From: Rhodopseudomonas palustris
GTDB lineage: Bacteria; Pseudomonadota; Alphaproteobacteria; Rhizobiales; Xanthobacteraceae
Assembly (NCBI GenBank): GCA_016215605.1
Contig: JACRJB010000056.1
Location: 1-64,000 of the forward strand
Direction of reading: 5' to 3'
DNA length: 64,000 bases
The notes under the pieces were generated by a model. The model did no database searches. It had not been told where the DNA came from and saw nothing but the letters and a program-made list of their open reading frames with translations. A program made the translations under genes and the position numbers. This document shows, in pieces, positions 54,601 through 63,840 of the stretch; positions within the stretch are counted from its first letter, which is position 1; each line of letters begins with the position of its first letter.

Positions 54601-55185
54601 GAACCGCACCGGCTGCTCGAGCCCGGCGGGGAACAGATCGAGGATGCCGCCGCGCACCGCGTATTCGCCGGGCTCGCGCACGGTCGAGGCGCGGCTGTAG
54701 CCGTTGTGTTCGAGCCACGCCACCACGGAATCCATCGGCACGACATTGCCCGGCGCGACCGACAGCGCCTGCGCGGCGATGATTTCGCGCACCGGCACGC
54801 GTTGCACGGCGGCGTTGACCGTGGTCAGCACGATCAGCGGCTTGTCGGAGCCCGCGAGGCGCGACAGCCGCGCCAGCACGGTGACGCGCTGCGCCAGAAT
54901 GCCGGCATGCGGCGAGACGCGGTCGTAGGGCTGGCAGTCCCACGCCGGAAACTGCATCACGCCGACGTCGGGCGCGAAGAATTCGAGGCTGCGCGCCAGC
55001 GCCTGCATCCGCGGCCCGTCGCGGCAGATCACCACGAGGCTGACCGCCGGCGGCTTCGGCCGCGCCGCGACCGCACGCGCGAGATCGGAAACAATCAGCC
55101 CCTCGGCGCCCTCGGCGACATTGGCGAAGGTCAGCGCCTTGCCGGGTCCCAGCAGTTCCGCGGGCGATCGCTGCGGCGTCTTCAT
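51670..55185 (-). CDS. mfd: Transcription-repair coupling factor
   Basis: 1171 residues. The N-terminal UvrB-homology module, the RNAP-interacting domain (about 480-560), and the RecG-like translocase with Walker A GDVGFGKTEVALRAAF, DEEQ (VVDEEQHFGVTHKEK) and motif III SATPIPRTL are complete, and the C-terminal TRCF domain follows. It removes stalled RNA polymerase and recruits UvrA. The start at 55185 overlaps the sdhE stop by 4 bp; the much longer upstream frame is not real. Confidence 0.95.
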   Translation of the reverse strand: MKTPQRSPAELLGPGKALTFANVAEGAEGLIVSDLARAVAARPKPPAVSLVVICRDGPRMQALARSLEFFAPDVGVMQFPAWDCQPYDRVSPHAGILAQRVTVLARLSRLAGSDKPLIVLTTVNAAVQRVPVREIIAAQALSVAPGNVVPMDSVVAWLEHNGYSRASTVREPGEYAVRGGILDLFPAGLEQPVRFDFFGDQLESIRTFDAETQRTQHTMRGLDLVPVSEFQLVTETIRRFRMGYVAAFGAPNRDDQLYTAISEGRRHPGMEHWLPLFQERMDTLFDYLPGAPVAIEPQAEDSARERFKQIADYYDARREAMEHPGSGAIYKPLPPDQLYLTDAEWTARLQGASLARLTPFDVPDDAATVIDAGARAGRSFAPERADTSVNVFQVLVSHVQALQAARKKVVIALWSEGSRDRMASMLKDHRLVHLTSVNSWRTVQATPRNEAMLAVVGLESGFETDAFAVITEQDVLGDRLVRQRKSSKKLDNFISEVTSLSTGDIVVHVEHGIGRFIGLQTLEVGGAPHDCVELHYANDTKLFLPVENIELLSRYGSDGTSVELDRLGGSGWQARKAKLKNRIRQIAGELIKVAAERHLREAPKLAVQPHLYDEFCARFPYDETEDQLAAINATLGDLERGMPMDRLVCGDVGFGKTEVALRAAFAVALDGKQVAVVVPTTLLARQHAKTFTERFRGFPVNVGQASRLVSPKELTQVKKGLAEGQIDIVVGTHALLGKTIKFKDLGLVVVDEEQHFGVTHKEKLKQLRAEVHVLTLSATPIPRTLQLAMTGVRDLSIIASPPVDRLAVRTFVAPHDPLMIREALLRERYRGGQAFYVVPRIDDLAEVKDFLDKHVPEMKVAVAHGQMPPTVIEDIMSAFYDGKYDILLSTTIVESGLDIPSANTLIVHRADMFGLAQLYQLRGRVGRSKLRAYALFTLPQHNITPQAERRLKVLQSLETLGAGFQLASHDLDIRGAGNLLGEEQSGHIKEVGFELYQQMLEEAITNLKAGVVEPVADRWSPQITIGMPVLIPEEFVNDLSVRLSLYRRLADLDTDDEIENFAAELRDRFGVLPDEVRYLFKVAAIKAYCRRANVEKVDAGPKGVVITFRDNAFAQPDRLVTFIKRHGDAAKVRPDMKVVFFQVWETPEERLVGTTDIMKQLAELAEMKKAA

Positions 55186-55472
55186 GCCGCGCCGCCCTGA
55201 TGACCGTAGGTTTTGACCCGCTCGAACAGCCCGCCCTTGAACGCGGCCGGCAGCGTGTCCGCGCCGGACACCGCGGCGTAGAGGTCGTGATCGTTGAGCT
55301 CGATCAGACCTTCCAGCTCGTCCAGCTCGGCGTCGGTCAGCGTGCCGATTTCGGCGTCGGCGAACTGACCGAGAATCAGGTCCATCTCGCGGGTGCCGCG
55401 GTGCCAGCAGCGGAACAGAAGCCGCTTGCGGCGGTCGTCGAGCCCGCCGCTCGATCGTGTCGTACCGGTCAT
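55182..55472 (-). CDS. sdhE: Succinate dehydrogenase assembly factor SdhE
   Basis: 96 residues of the SdhE (DUF339/CptB) family. The RGxxE motif (HRGTREMD) that binds SdhA during FAD attachment is present, in the usual helical context (LLFRCWHRGTREMDLILGQF). AAGGTG precedes the ATG at 55472. Its stop overlaps the mfd start (ATGA). It is divergent from recG. Confidence 0.92.
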   Translation of the reverse strand: MTGTTRSSGGLDDRRKRLLFRCWHRGTREMDLILGQFADAEIGTLTDAELDELEGLIELNDHDLYAAVSGADTLPAAFKGGLFERVKTYGHQGGAA

Positions 55473-55625
55473 GTTGAACACCTTGCTGAACGCCGAAAGC
55501 CCGGACGTGCCGGGCGGGCCTGATATAGCCCCCGGCAGCGGCAATGTCAGCCCGCCGCAGCGCATTGCAATCCGCGCGAAATGCATTCAAGCCTGCGCGA
55601 CCGTCAGCCCAATCGAGCCGGTTCG

Positions 55626-57728
55626 ATGCGCCCTGCTCTGCTCAATCCTCTGTTCGCCCCGGTCACCACCCTCTCCGGCGTCGGTCCGAAGCAGGACAAG
55701 CTGTTCCGCTGGCTGCTCGACCGCGACGACACCCCGCGGCTGGTCGATCTGATGCTGCATCTGCCGGTCAGCGTGATCGACCGCCGGTCGCGGCCGAAGA
55801 TCCGCGACGCCGCCCCCGGAACCGTTGTGACGTTGGAGGTCGTGGTCGACCGCCATCGCCCGCCGCCGCCCGGCCGTTCGCGCGCGCCGTATCTGGTCTA
55901 TGCCAGCGACGACACCGGCGACGTCATCCTGACGTTCTTCCGGGCGAAGGCCGAATACATCGAGAAGCTGCTGCCGGTCGGCGAAAAGCGCTACGTCTCC
56001 GGCACCGGCCAGCTCTACGACGGCACGCTGCAGATCGTGCATCCGGACCGCGTCGTCGACGAGGAAGGCTTCGCCAAACTCCCGAAGATCGACCCGGTCT
56101 ATCCGCTGACCGAGGGGCTGGCGATCGGCTCGCTGCGCCGGGCGGTGGCGCAGGCGCTGACCAAGCTGCCGGCGCTGCCGGAATGGATCAGCCCCGAGGT
56201 GCTGCGCCGCTGTAGCTTTCCGCCTGTCGCCGACGCCCTGAAGCGCGTCCACATTCCGAACGAGCCGACCGACATCCTGCCAAACGGCCCGTATTGGTCG
56301 CGCCTCGCCTATGACGAACTGCTCGCCGGCCAGCTCGCGTTGGCGCTGGTGCGCGCGCAGCTGCGTCGCCCCGCCGGCACCCGCAAGGCCGGCGACGGCC
56401 GGCTGCGCCACAAGATCATCGACGCGCTGCCCTACGCGCTGACGACATCTCAGCAGGAGGCGGCCGCTGCGATCGCCGCAGATCTCACCCAGCCGGTCCG
56501 AATGCTGCGGCTGCTGCAGGGCGATGTCGGCTCGGGCAAGACCGTGGTGGCGCTGCTCGCCGCAGCCGCGGTTGCCGAGGCCGGCAAGCAGACGGCGCTG
56601 ATGGCCCCGACCGAGATCCTGGCGCGCCAGCACATCAAGACCATCGCGCCACTGGCGGAACGCGCCGGCATGCAGGTCGCGATCCTGACCGGCCGCGAGA
56701 AAGGCAAGGAGCGCCGCGATCTGCTGGCGCGGCTGGAGAGCGGCGAGATCGACTTCCTGGTCGGCACCCACGCGCTGATCCAGGACGACGTGATCTACAA
56801 ATCGCTGGCGCTGGCGGTGGTCGACGAGCAGCATCGCTTCGGCGTCCGCGAGCGGCTGGCGCTGACCAGCAAGGGCGATGCGGTCGATGTTCTGGTGCTG
56901 AGCGCCACGCCGATCCCGCGCACGCTGGTGCTGACTTATTTCGGCGACATGGACGTCTCGGAATTGCGCGAGAAACCCGCCGGACGCCAGCCGATCGACA
57001 CGCGCACCCTGTCCGAGCAGCGCCTGCCCGAAGTGATCGACGGCATCGGCCGGGCGATCGGCGCCGGCAAGCGCGTGTACTGGATCTGCCCGCTGGTCGA
57101 GGAATCCGAAAACGTCAAACTCACCGACGCCGAGCAGCGCTACGAGTCGCTGCGCCGGCGCTTCGGCGACGCGCATGTCGGTCTGGTGCACGGCCGGATG
57201 AAGGGCGCCGACAAGGACCGGGTGATGGCGCGGTTCGCCAGCGGCGAAATCAGCGTGCTGGTGGCGACGACCGTGGTCGAAGTCGGCGTCGACGTACCCG
57301 AAGCCAGCATCATGGTGATTGAGAACGCCGAGCGTTTCGGCCTCGCGCAACTGCATCAGCTGCGCGGCCGGATCGGCCGCGGCAGCGAGGCCTCGACCTG
57401 CCTGCTGCTGTACAAGGAGCCGCTCGGCGAAATGTCGGCGGCGCGGCTGCGGGTGATCCGCGAGACCACCGACGGCTTCCGCATCGCCGAGGAAGACTTG
57501 AAGCTGCGCGGCGAAGGCGACGTGCTCGGCACAAGGCAGAGCGGCCTGCCCGGCTACCGGATCGCACGGTCGGACGTGCACGGCCAACTGATCACGCAAG
57601 CCCGCGACGAGGCGCTGCGCATCCTCAAGGACAATCCGAAACTGGAAGGTCCGCAAGGCGAAGCGCTGCGGTGTTTGCTTTACTTGTACGAACGCGACGA
57701 AGCGATTCCGCTGCTGGGGGCTGGTTAG
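55626..57728 (+). CDS. recG: ATP-dependent DNA helicase RecG
   Basis: 700 residues. The N-terminal wedge domain leads to Walker A LLQGDVGSGKTVVALLAA, DEQH (VVDEQHRFGV), SATPIPRTLVL and the C-terminal QLHQLRGRIGRG motif. RecG reverses stalled forks and branches Holliday junctions. The start at 55626 (MRPALLNPLFAPVTTLSGVG) is preferred; the frame upstream is in the divergent region with sdhE. Confidence 0.95.
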   Translation: MRPALLNPLFAPVTTLSGVGPKQDKLFRWLLDRDDTPRLVDLMLHLPVSVIDRRSRPKIRDAAPGTVVTLEVVVDRHRPPPPGRSRAPYLVYASDDTGDVILTFFRAKAEYIEKLLPVGEKRYVSGTGQLYDGTLQIVHPDRVVDEEGFAKLPKIDPVYPLTEGLAIGSLRRAVAQALTKLPALPEWISPEVLRRCSFPPVADALKRVHIPNEPTDILPNGPYWSRLAYDELLAGQLALALVRAQLRRPAGTRKAGDGRLRHKIIDALPYALTTSQQEAAAAIAADLTQPVRMLRLLQGDVGSGKTVVALLAAAAVAEAGKQTALMAPTEILARQHIKTIAPLAERAGMQVAILTGREKGKERRDLLARLESGEIDFLVGTHALIQDDVIYKSLALAVVDEQHRFGVRERLALTSKGDAVDVLVLSATPIPRTLVLTYFGDMDVSELREKPAGRQPIDTRTLSEQRLPEVIDGIGRAIGAGKRVYWICPLVEESENVKLTDAEQRYESLRRRFGDAHVGLVHGRMKGADKDRVMARFASGEISVLVATTVVEVGVDVPEASIMVIENAERFGLAQLHQLRGRIGRGSEASTCLLLYKEPLGEMSAARLRVIRETTDGFRIAEEDLKLRGEGDVLGTRQSGLPGYRIARSDVHGQLITQARDEALRILKDNPKLEGPQGEALRCLLYLYERDEAIPLLGAG

Positions 57729-57736
57729 AAGAGGAT

Positions 57737-57878
57737 CGTCATTCCGGGGCGCGCGAAGCGCGAGCCCGGAATCCATAGCCCCTGGCCTCGCGATTGAGTG
57801 CCGGCGATGCCATGCCCATCATCAGCGTCGGTGGTTATGGATTCCGGGCTCGCCGCTTCGCGGCGCCCCGGAATGACG
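57737..57878. repeat. Palindromic element, TCATTCCGGGGCGCGCGAAG family
   Basis: The left arm (57737-57776, CATTCCGGGGCGCGCGAAGC, then GCGAGCCCGGAATCCAT) and the right arm (57837-57878) are near-perfect complements ending GGAATGACG. It lies downstream of recG and forms the gap to the convergent DUF502 gene. Confidence 0.85.
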
Positions 57879-57925
57879 AACTTTGGTGTTCGCAGCAACG
57901 GGCAGCCCGTCGAGCCCTCAGCCAA

Positions 57926-58711
57926 CTAATCGACCTTGTCGGGCGCCTTCACGCGCCGCCGCGAGAATGCCGATTCCGGTTCGCCCGCGGCCTTCTTGGC
58001 GGCCAGCGCGGTCGCCGCCAGTGCGGCGATTTTCTTCTGCGGGTCGGAGCCCGGCTGCACCACGCCCGCCGACATGATCAGCGTCGCGGCTTCCTCGGCG
58101 CTCATGTCGACCGGGATCACCTTGTGCCGCGGCACGTAGAAGAAGAACCCGGTGGTCGGGTTCGGCGCGCACGGCAGGAACACCGAGATGTGCTCGTCCT
58201 GGCTCGGGATTCTGGTCGCGACTTCCTGGTTCGGCGGCAGCGAGATCAGCACGATCGACCACATCCCCGGCGACGGAAACTCCACCAGGCCGACCTTGCG
58301 CAGGCTGGAGCCGTTGCCCGAGAACAGCGTTTCGAACACCTGCTTCAAGCCGCGATAGATCGCGCGCACCACCGGCATCCGGCCGAGCAGCCGCTCGCCG
58401 AGATCGACCAGCGACCGTCCGATCAGATTGGCGGTGAGGAAGCCGAGCAACGTCAACGCGACGAAGGCCACGACCAGACCGGAGCCCGGCACCGCGAACG
58501 GCAGGTAGGTCTCCGGCCGGTAATCCGGCGGCACCAGCGGCCGCACGAAGCCGTCAACCCAGTTCACGAACCACCAGGTCAGATAGAAGGTGATGGCGAC
58601 AGGGCCGGCAACGACCAGACCGGTCAGAAAATAGTTCCGGACGCGGCCCATGAACCCGCGCGGCGGGTCCGGGACGGTCTCACCGAGATTCGGGCTTGGT
58701 TGATCGGTCAT
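57926..58711 (-). CDS. DUF502-family membrane protein
   Basis: 261 residues. Two N-terminal TMs (about 29-50 and 75-98) are followed by a soluble domain with GRSLVDLGERLLGRMPVVRAIYRGLKQVFETL and SVFLPCAPNPTTGFFFYVPR, the DUF502 core. The C-terminal tail is Ala- and Lys-rich. Function unknown; the family is widespread in proteobacteria and plants. It converges with recG across the repeat. Confidence 0.88.
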   Translation of the reverse strand: MTDQPSPNLGETVPDPPRGFMGRVRNYFLTGLVVAGPVAITFYLTWWFVNWVDGFVRPLVPPDYRPETYLPFAVPGSGLVVAFVALTLLGFLTANLIGRSLVDLGERLLGRMPVVRAIYRGLKQVFETLFSGNGSSLRKVGLVEFPSPGMWSIVLISLPPNQEVATRIPSQDEHISVFLPCAPNPTTGFFFYVPRHKVIPVDMSAEEAATLIMSAGVVQPGSDPQKKIAALAATALAAKKAAGEPESAFSRRRVKAPDKVD

Positions 58712-58917
58712 CAGGCGTCCAGGTCGAAAACATCCAAATTCGCGGCCGAAGCCACGATGCGCTCGTTCAGTCTAGCAGACATCGACCGGTGCCGTACCGG
58801 GCCGATCCGACTGCACCCAGACGAGGCTCGTTGAGCGCCCGCGCCGAATGGTCCCGATATAGGGCCTTCGTGCCGGCTCAACAACAGCCAGGATGTGGAT
58901 AGAGTGGCGGTGGCCGC

Positions 58918-60744
58918 CTATTCGACGGTCACCGATTTCGCCAGATTGCGCGGCTGGTCGACGTCGGTGCCCATCACGACGGCCGTATGGTAGGCGAGCA
59001 GTTGCACCGGGATCGCGTACACCAGCGGCGTGAACGCCGCCGCCATGTCCGGCATCACGATCGTCACCAGCGACTCCACCGTCGCCTCCTCGGCGCCCTT
59101 GGCGTCGGTGATCAGGATGATCCGGCCGCCGCGCGCCGCGACCTCCTGCATGTTCGACACCGTCTTCTCGAACACCCGGTCGTAGGGCGCGATCACCACG
59201 ACCGGCATCTTCTCGTCGATCAGCGCGATCGGGCCGTGCTTGAGCTCGCCGGCGGCGTAGCCTTCGGCGTGGATGTATGAGATTTCCTTGAGCTTCAGCG
59301 CGCCTTCCAGCGCCAGCGGGTAGCTGGTGCCGCGGCCGAGATACAAAACGTCCTGCGACTTGGCGATGTCGCGCGCCAGCCGCTCGACCTGGTGCTCGGT
59401 GGCGAGCGCCGCGGCCATCAGCCGCGGCAATTCGATCATGCCCCGGACCAGCTTCGCCTCATCCGCTTCCGACAATTCGCCGCGCGCCCGGCCGGCGGCG
59501 ACCGCGAGGGCGGCCAGCACCGTGAGCTGGCAGGTGAACGCCTTGGTCGAGGCGACGCCGATCTCTGGACCCGCCAGCGTCGGCATCACCGTCTCGCTGT
59601 CGCGGGCGATCGTCGAGGTCGAAACGTTGACGACCGACAGCGTGTGCAGCCCCTGCTCCTTGGCGTAGCGCAGCGCCGCCAGCGTGTCGGCGGTCTCGCC
59701 CGACTGCGAAATGAAGATCGCGAGATCGCCCTTGCGCAGCGGCGCTTCGCGATAGCGGAATTCGGAGGCGATATCGATCTCGACCGGCAGCCGCGCGAAG
59801 CGTTCGAACCAGTACTTGCCGATATAGCCGGCGTAGTTCGCGGTGCCGCAGGCGGTGATCGAGATCCGCTCGATGTCCTTGAAGTCGAACGGCAGCTTCG
59901 CCGGCAGCGACACCCGCTCGGTCGCCATGTCGAGATAGCGCGCCAGCGTGTGGCCGACGACTTCCGGCTGTTCGTGGATTTCCTTCGCCATGAAATGGCG
60001 ATAGTTCGCCTTGTCGACGACGAAAGACGAGGCGCCCGACTTCATCACGCCACGCTGGACGACATCGCCCTTGGCGTCGCGGACTTCGGCGCTGTTGCGG
60101 GTCAGCACCACCCAATCGTCGTCGTCGAGATAGCTGATATCGTCGGTCAGCGGCGCCAGCGCGATCGCGTCGGAGCCGAGATACATCTCGCCGTCGCCAT
60201 AGCCGATCGCCAGCGGCGAGCCCTTGCGGGCGCCGATCATCAGATCGTCGTGTCCGTTGAACAGAAACGCCAGCGCGAACGCGCCGCGCAGCCGCGGCAA
60301 CGCGGCCTTCACCGCGTCGACCGGCGACGCGCCCTTACGCATGTAGCTATTGACCAGATGCGCAACGACTTCGGTGTCGGTCTCGCTGGTGAACTTGGCG
60401 CCGGCGGCTTCCAGCTCGGTGCGCAGCTCGCGGAAATTCTCGATGATGCCGTTGTGGACCACGGCGACGCCATCGGCAGCGTGCGGATGCGCATTGGCCT
60501 CGGTCGGCTTGCCGTGCGTCGCCCACCGCGTATGGCCGATACCGGCATGGCCGGCGAGCGGCTCGCGCTTGAGACGCGCCTCCAGATTCTTCAGCTTGCC
60601 TTCGGCGCGACGCCGTTCGAGATGGTCGCCTTCCAGCGTCGCCACGCCGGCGGAATCATAGCCGCGATATTCGAGCCGTTTCAGCGAATCGACCAGTTGC
60701 TCCGCAACCGGTCCACGTCCGAGAATGCCGATGATGCCGCACAT
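58918..60744 (-). CDS. glmS: Glutamine-fructose-6-phosphate aminotransferase
   Basis: 608 residues. The N-terminal Cys nucleophile (MCGIIGILG), GIGHTRWATHGKP, and the SIS domains with ISQSGETADT and the C-terminal KSVTVE are complete. It makes glucosamine 6-phosphate for peptidoglycan and LPS. It follows glmU by about 205 bp on the same strand; the gap carries an inverted repeat at 60848-60870. No glmS ribozyme-like element is seen, as expected in proteobacteria. Confidence 0.96.
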   Translation of the reverse strand: MCGIIGILGRGPVAEQLVDSLKRLEYRGYDSAGVATLEGDHLERRRAEGKLKNLEARLKREPLAGHAGIGHTRWATHGKPTEANAHPHAADGVAVVHNGIIENFRELRTELEAAGAKFTSETDTEVVAHLVNSYMRKGASPVDAVKAALPRLRGAFALAFLFNGHDDLMIGARKGSPLAIGYGDGEMYLGSDAIALAPLTDDISYLDDDDWVVLTRNSAEVRDAKGDVVQRGVMKSGASSFVVDKANYRHFMAKEIHEQPEVVGHTLARYLDMATERVSLPAKLPFDFKDIERISITACGTANYAGYIGKYWFERFARLPVEIDIASEFRYREAPLRKGDLAIFISQSGETADTLAALRYAKEQGLHTLSVVNVSTSTIARDSETVMPTLAGPEIGVASTKAFTCQLTVLAALAVAAGRARGELSEADEAKLVRGMIELPRLMAAALATEHQVERLARDIAKSQDVLYLGRGTSYPLALEGALKLKEISYIHAEGYAAGELKHGPIALIDEKMPVVVIAPYDRVFEKTVSNMQEVAARGGRIILITDAKGAEEATVESLVTIVMPDMAAAFTPLVYAIPVQLLAYHTAVVMGTDVDQPRNLAKSVTVE

Positions 60745-60847
60745 GAAGTCGATTATCTCCCGAACGCCGGCCATCGATCGGCGTCACCGATATGTAGCGA
60801 GTTCCGCAAAAGCAGAGATACTCAATAATTATTGCGGATTGCGACAG

Positions 60848-60870
60848 GGTTAAGCGACGTGTCGTTAACC
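60848..60870. repeat. Imperfect inverted repeat GGTTAA-GCGACGTGTCG-TTAACC
   Basis: Arms GGTTAA / TTAACC with an inner CGAC-GT-GTCG pair and one bulged base. It lies in the glmU-glmS gap, about 100 bp upstream of the glmS start; function unknown. Confidence 0.4.
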
Positions 60871-60949
60871 AATCGCGTCAGCGATCAAGATCGGCTCACC
60901 CTTCTCAACATGTGATGCCCGACACAAGCCCGGCCAAGACGACGATGGC

Positions 60950-62302
60950 TCACTTCGGTTTCTTCGCCCGCGCCTTGGTCTCGCGAAACCGTTTGGCCCA
61001 ACCTTCGCGGAGCGTCTGGTCGCCTCGTTCGACTGCGAGCGCATCGTCCGGCACGTTCTTGGTGATGACCGATCCAGATCCGATATAGGCACCGACACCG
61101 ATTTTGACAGGTGCAACCAGCGACGAGTTCGAACCGACGAAGGCGCCGGCGCCGATCTCGGTCTTGTGCTTGTTGAAGCCGTCGTAGTTGCAGGTGATCG
61201 TGCCCGCGCCGATATTGGCGCCTTCGCCGATGTGCGCGTCGCCGATATAGGTGAGATGATTGACCTTGGCGCCGGCGTCGATCTGCGCCGCTTTGGTCTC
61301 GACGAAATTACCGATCTTGGCGCCGTCGCCGAGCGACGTGCCCGGCCGCAGCCGCGCGTACGGGCCGACCGACGTGTTCTTGCCGAGCGACGTTTCGACG
61401 AGGTGCGAGAAAGAGTGCACCACCGCGCCGTCGGCGATGCTGACGCCGGGGCCGATCACCACGAACGGCTCGATCGTGACGTCCTTGCCGAACGTGGTGT
61501 CGGCGGCGAGGTGAATCGTCTCCGGCGAGATCAGCGTCACGCCGGCGGTCAACGCCGCCTGGCGCAGCCGGGTCTGCATCACCGCTTCGGCTTCGGCGAG
61601 TTGCGCCTTGGTGTTGATGCCGCGGACTTCGTCCTCGTCGGTTTCGATCACGCTCGCGACGAGGCCGCGCTGCCGCACGATGCCAACCGCGTCGGTCAGG
61701 TAGTACTCGCCCTTGGCGTTGGCGTTGCCGATCTGCTCGAGCACCTCGAGCGCGATCTTGCCGTCGATCGCCATCACGCCGGCGTTGCACAGCGTGATCT
61801 TCAGTTCGTCCGGGCTGGCGTCGGCCTGCTCGCGGATTGCGGCCAGTTGCTTGCCTTCGACCACCAGCCGGCCGTAGCCGGTCGGGTCGGCGGCGCGGAA
61901 GCCGAGCACCACCAGCGCCGAGCCGTGATGCAGCGGTTCGCGCAGCCGCGCGAAGGTCTCGGCGGAGATCAGCGGCGTGTCGCCGAATGCGATCAACAGA
62001 TCGTCCGCGCCCTTCGCGATCGCATCCTTGGCGGCCAGCACCGCATGCGCGGTGCCAAGCCGCTCGCGTTGCACGTAGATCTCCGCATCCGGGCGGACGC
62101 GCTTGACCTCGTCGGCGACGGCCTGATGATCCGGGCCGATCACCACCGCGATCCGATTGCCCTCGCCCTGCGGCGCTGCGGCCAGCACGTGCGCCAGCAG
62201 CGGACGACCTGCGACCGGGTGCAGCACTTTCGGCAGCGACGATCGCATCCGCGTCCCCTCGCCGGCCGCAAGTACGATCGTCAGGCTGGTTCTCGTCGTC
62301 AT
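60950..62302 (-). CDS. glmU: Bifunctional UDP-GlcNAc pyrophosphorylase / GlcN-1-P acetyltransferase
   Basis: 450 residues. The N-terminal nucleotidyltransferase has [24 protein letters not shown]; the C-terminal left-handed beta helix shows [20 protein letters not shown] and the following hexapeptide repeats. It catalyses the last two steps of UDP-GlcNAc synthesis and works with GlmS downstream. It is divergent from the SPOR-like gene. Confidence 0.97.
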   Translation of the reverse strand: MTTRTSLTIVLAAGEGTRMRSSLPKVLHPVAGRPLLAHVLAAAPQGEGNRIAVVIGPDHQAVADEVKRVRPDAEIYVQRERLGTAHAVLAAKDAIAKGADDLLIAFGDTPLISAETFARLREPLHHGSALVVLGFRAADPTGYGRLVVEGKQLAAIREQADASPDELKITLCNAGVMAIDGKIALEVLEQIGNANAKGEYYLTDAVGIVRQRGLVASVIETDEDEVRGINTKAQLAEAEAVMQTRLRQAALTAGVTLISPETIHLAADTTFGKDVTIEPFVVIGPGVSIADGAVVHSFSHLVETSLGKNTSVGPYARLRPGTSLGDGAKIGNFVETKAAQIDAGAKVNHLTYIGDAHIGEGANIGAGTITCNYDGFNKHKTEIGAGAFVGSNSSLVAPVKIGVGAYIGSGSVITKNVPDDALAVERGDQTLREGWAKRFRETKARAKKPK

Positions 62303-62468
62303 CGCTATTCCCGCAAGCTCGATTTGCAGCCCTCATAAATGGTTTTGAGCCTGAGGGGAAACCGCTTTCCGGGAACGAAAATGCCTCGCGCCCCGCAGCG
62401 AGCCGACATTTCCCTGTTAATGTTAGCGACGTGATTCGCTTGGGCGGCAGGGGCTTTTGGACGTTCGG

Positions 62469-63779
62469 ATGGCGAGGAACAGCGATGATCTGGCGGACAG
62501 TTTCGCGACCGACGAGTCGGGCGGCTGGCTGACGCGCTTTCTGGCGGACGAGGAAGAGCTCGACACCCGCGGCAAATGGCGGCTGGCGTCGTGGGCGGCC
62601 GGTTCCCTCGGCGCGCTGCTGATCGCGATCCTCGCCAGCCAAACCGCGGTCGACCGTCGGCGCGATCAAGTCGCCGCCGCCGATCTGGCGCGGCAGTCCC
62701 AGCAGATTCAACGACTCGCCAAAGAGAGCCAGGGTGAAGCGAGCCGGCTGGCCGCGGCGATCGATACGCTCAACAGCGACCGCGACCGGCTGTATTCGCG
62801 CCTCGGCTCGCTCGAGCAGGGTCTCGAATCGGTCACTGGCTCGATCGCGCGGGTGACGGCGTCGGCCAAGCCGACGGCCGGTACGGACAAGGCGGCCGCT
62901 CTGCCGGACATCCCGGTGAAAGAGCACGCCCACCCGGCCCCGCCGATTGCTGCTGTCGAGTCCAAGGCGAGTGCGCCGGCGACGGCCGCAGTCCCCGCCG
63001 CGCAACCGATGCCGTCGACAGCCAAAAGCTCCGCGCCGGTTGCAGCCACCGAACCTGCGCTTCCGCCGGCGGCGCCGGAGCCGGCCGCCACGGTTCTTGC
63101 CGCAGCACCCGCGGCCGCAGCTTCACCTTCGGCAACGCCCGCCCCCGCCATGCCGGCATCGCCGCCGGCCACCGCGGCCGCCGAAACCAAGCGGCCCGAC
63201 AAGCCGGCCCTGGCTGCGGTCCAGCCCGCCACGCCGTTGATGCCGTCGCGCTCGATGCTGGCGCCGCCGGATTCGGCCGCCGGCAGGCTGGTGCAACCGC
63301 AGGCCTCGACGCCGCCCGCTCCGGAAGGCGAGCCGGACGTCGATACGCCCGAGGAGACGGCGGTGGTCGTGCCGCGCGCCGAATTCGGCGTCGAACTCGG
63401 CGGCGCCAACTCGGTCGATGGGCTTCGCGGTCTGTGGCGCCGGCTATCGAAGGCTCACAAAGAGCTGAAGGACATGCGACCGATCATCATGGTCAAGGAG
63501 AATGCCAGCGGCGGGCAACTCCGACTCGTGGCCGGCCCGCTCAACGACGCCGCGGCGGCTGCCAAGCTGTGTGCGGTGCTGGGTGCCGCCGACCGGACCT
63601 GTGAGACCTCGGCGTTCGACGGCCAGCGCCTGCCGCTGACCTCGACGGCGCCGCCGCCCCGGGCGCCGCGCAAGCGGCCGCCGAAAGTGACCGCCGCGCC
63701 CGAGCCCCCACCCCCGCCGGAGCCGCCGCCGGCGCCGAAGCCGGCGGCGTCGCTGTCGTCGATTCTCGGTCTGCGCTGA
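62469..63779 (+). CDS. SPOR-like membrane protein with Pro/Ala-rich linker
   Basis: 436 residues from the ATG at 62469. An N-terminal cytoplasmic segment is followed by one TM (about 45-62), a helical segment, a long Pro/Ala-rich stretch (about 125-280) and a C-terminal SPOR-like domain (AEFGVELGGANSVDGLRGLWRRL; QLRLVAGPLNDAAAAAKLCAVL). SPOR domains bind denuded peptidoglycan at the septum. The call is by pattern; a TTG at 62457 is a weaker start. Confidence 0.75.
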   Translation: MARNSDDLADSFATDESGGWLTRFLADEEELDTRGKWRLASWAAGSLGALLIAILASQTAVDRRRDQVAAADLARQSQQIQRLAKESQGEASRLAAAIDTLNSDRDRLYSRLGSLEQGLESVTGSIARVTASAKPTAGTDKAAALPDIPVKEHAHPAPPIAAVESKASAPATAAVPAAQPMPSTAKSSAPVAATEPALPPAAPEPAATVLAAAPAAAASPSATPAPAMPASPPATAAAETKRPDKPALAAVQPATPLMPSRSMLAPPDSAAGRLVQPQASTPPAPEGEPDVDTPEETAVVVPRAEFGVELGGANSVDGLRGLWRRLSKAHKELKDMRPIIMVKENASGGQLRLVAGPLNDAAAAAKLCAVLGAADRTCETSAFDGQRLPLTSTAPPPRAPRKRPPKVTAAPEPPPPPEPPPAPKPAASLSSILGLR

Positions 63780-63840
63780 GATCGAACCGACCGCGCGGCG
63801 GCGGGTTGTTCGCAGCCGCAAACCGCAGCATAATCGCCCG

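Noticed and set aside
51808-55200. 1130-codon frame on the plus strand opposite mfd
   Set aside because: It is the shadow of mfd in GC-rich DNA: no family motifs and a composition of Arg/Ala/Leu, while the minus frame has complete Mfd domains.
55587-57776. Long minus-strand frame opposite recG
   Set aside because: Low-complexity shadow of recG; recG motifs are complete on the plus strand.
60912-60933. Stand-alone repeat or insertion-element end
   Set aside because: It is only a partial copy of the 51.5-kb palindromic family, not a mobile element.
58918-60949. glmS-type ribozyme or leader riboswitch
   Set aside because: The gap before glmS shows only one imperfect inverted repeat; glmS ribozymes are a feature of Firmicutes.
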